From: Chitinophagaceae bacterium
GTDB taxonomy: Bacteria; Bacteroidota; Bacteroidia; Chitinophagales; Chitinophagaceae
DNA length: 64,000 nucleotides
Direction of reading: 5' to 3'
Assembly: GCA_016719815.1 (NCBI GenBank)
Contig: JADJYK010000003.1
Location: 124,001 to 188,000, forward strand
Of the stretch, positions 63,798 through 64,000 are shown piece by piece. Under the pieces are notes generated by a model that saw only the letters and a list, made by a program, of their open reading frames with translations, did not search any database and was not told where the DNA came from. The translations under genes and the position numbers were made by a program. Numbering within the stretch: the stretch's first letter is position 1; each line of letters begins with the position of its first letter.

Positions 63798-64000
63798 ATG
63801 TTTTACGTTTACATACTTTATTCAGAAAAATGTGACCGCTATTATGTTGGTTTCAGTGCGGATGTACATGCAAGGCTCATCAGGCATAACTGCGGATTGG
63901 TTCCGGCAACAAAGAATTGTTTTCCTTATAAGTTATGTGCTTATAAAACTTTTGAAACCGAAGCTGAAGCCAGGAAAGAGGAATTCAGGATAAAAAAACA
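63798..64000 (+). CDS. GIY-YIG nuclease-family protein, N-terminal part
   Basis: The gene runs off the right edge; 67 residues are visible. MFYVYILYSEKCDRYYVGFS carries the GIY-YIG pair (VYI and YVG), then DVHARLIRHNCG with the Arg and His, and FETEAEARKEEFRIKK with the Glu expected of the metal site. These small UvrC-like domain proteins are of unsettled function. The ATG lies five bases after the tRNA terminator, so no promoter of its own is obvious. Confidence 0.8.
   Translation, partial: MFYVYILYSEKCDRYYVGFSADVHARLIRHNCGLVPATKNCFPYKLCAYKTFETEAEARKEEFRIKK

Overview
The window looks like a chromosomal segment of a Bacteroidota bacterium, most likely of the Chitinophagales/Chitinophagaceae. 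Supporting signs are a PorQ-type component of the type IX secretion system, type III glutamine synthetase, DUF4295 beside rpmG/rpmB, DUF5683 beside parAB/dapB, futalosine-pathway menaquinone synthesis (MqnE), and many promoters of the Bacteroidota form TAnnTTTG with almost no Shine-Dalgarno sequences. No rRNA, CRISPR array, insertion sequence, integrase or prophage was found. The gene content is mostly core metabolism and envelope biogenesis.

Layout. 1-1049 is the N-terminal part of a TonB-dependent receptor on the minus strand. 1228-5793 is a plus-strand run miaB, a sigma-54 activator, lptE, a TPR-like protein and secG. 6149-8795 holds mltG, a YihY-family membrane protein and a thioredoxin-like protein. 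9045-13082 holds a small membrane protein, a lipoprotein with a possible caspase-like His/Cys pair, a TlpA-like thioredoxin, trmH, panD and a nucleoside transporter. 13188-17407 holds mqnE, rimO and the minus-strand block rpmB-rpmG-DUF4295-ftsY. 17626-26755 holds lpdA, porQ, lon, two outer-membrane barrel genes, a metallophosphoesterase and a metallo-hydrolase. 26787-32152 runs parA, parB, DUF5683, dapB, a TPR histidine kinase and its response regulator. 32234-41838 holds rpsG/rpsL, ilvE, a possible HolD-like protein, rdgB, an ECF sigma factor with its anti-sigma candidate, a thioesterase, aroE, a ComA-like enzyme and a TPR protein. 41993-49647 is a minus-strand series yidC, pyrG, proC, hldD and purL. 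49770-58098 holds a membrane protein, glnN, small proteins, a phospholipase-D-type cardiolipin synthase, a YdjM-like protein and guaC. 58099-59571 is the only clearly accessory stretch: a hairpin-rich spacer, a HigB/HigA toxin-antitoxin pair and a tandem repeat. The window closes with a PHP-domain protein, tRNA-Leu(GAG), a histidine kinase, a glycosyltransferase, tRNA-Gly(GCC), tRNA-Leu(UAA) and the start of a GIY-YIG nuclease.

A dominant technical feature is sequence quality. About 25 small indels, mostly in short homopolymers, break some 18 otherwise well-conserved genes, including dapB, purL, rimO, lpdA, mqnE and glnN. parB and purL also appear to have lost internal segments. Because the two halves of each gene stay fully conserved, I read these as assembly or read errors rather than decay, and I annotate each as one gene spanning the break.

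The most interesting observations are: a palindromic element spliced in frame into MiaB; a 19-base sequence shared exactly by the rpmB and rpsL promoters; a conserved unknown next to rdgB that resembles the psi subunit of DNA polymerase III; an anti-sigma candidate with three exact 32-residue repeats; a lipoprotein with a caspase-like dyad; a ComA-aroE overlap that hints at sulfonate metabolism; and the structured spacer in front of higBA.
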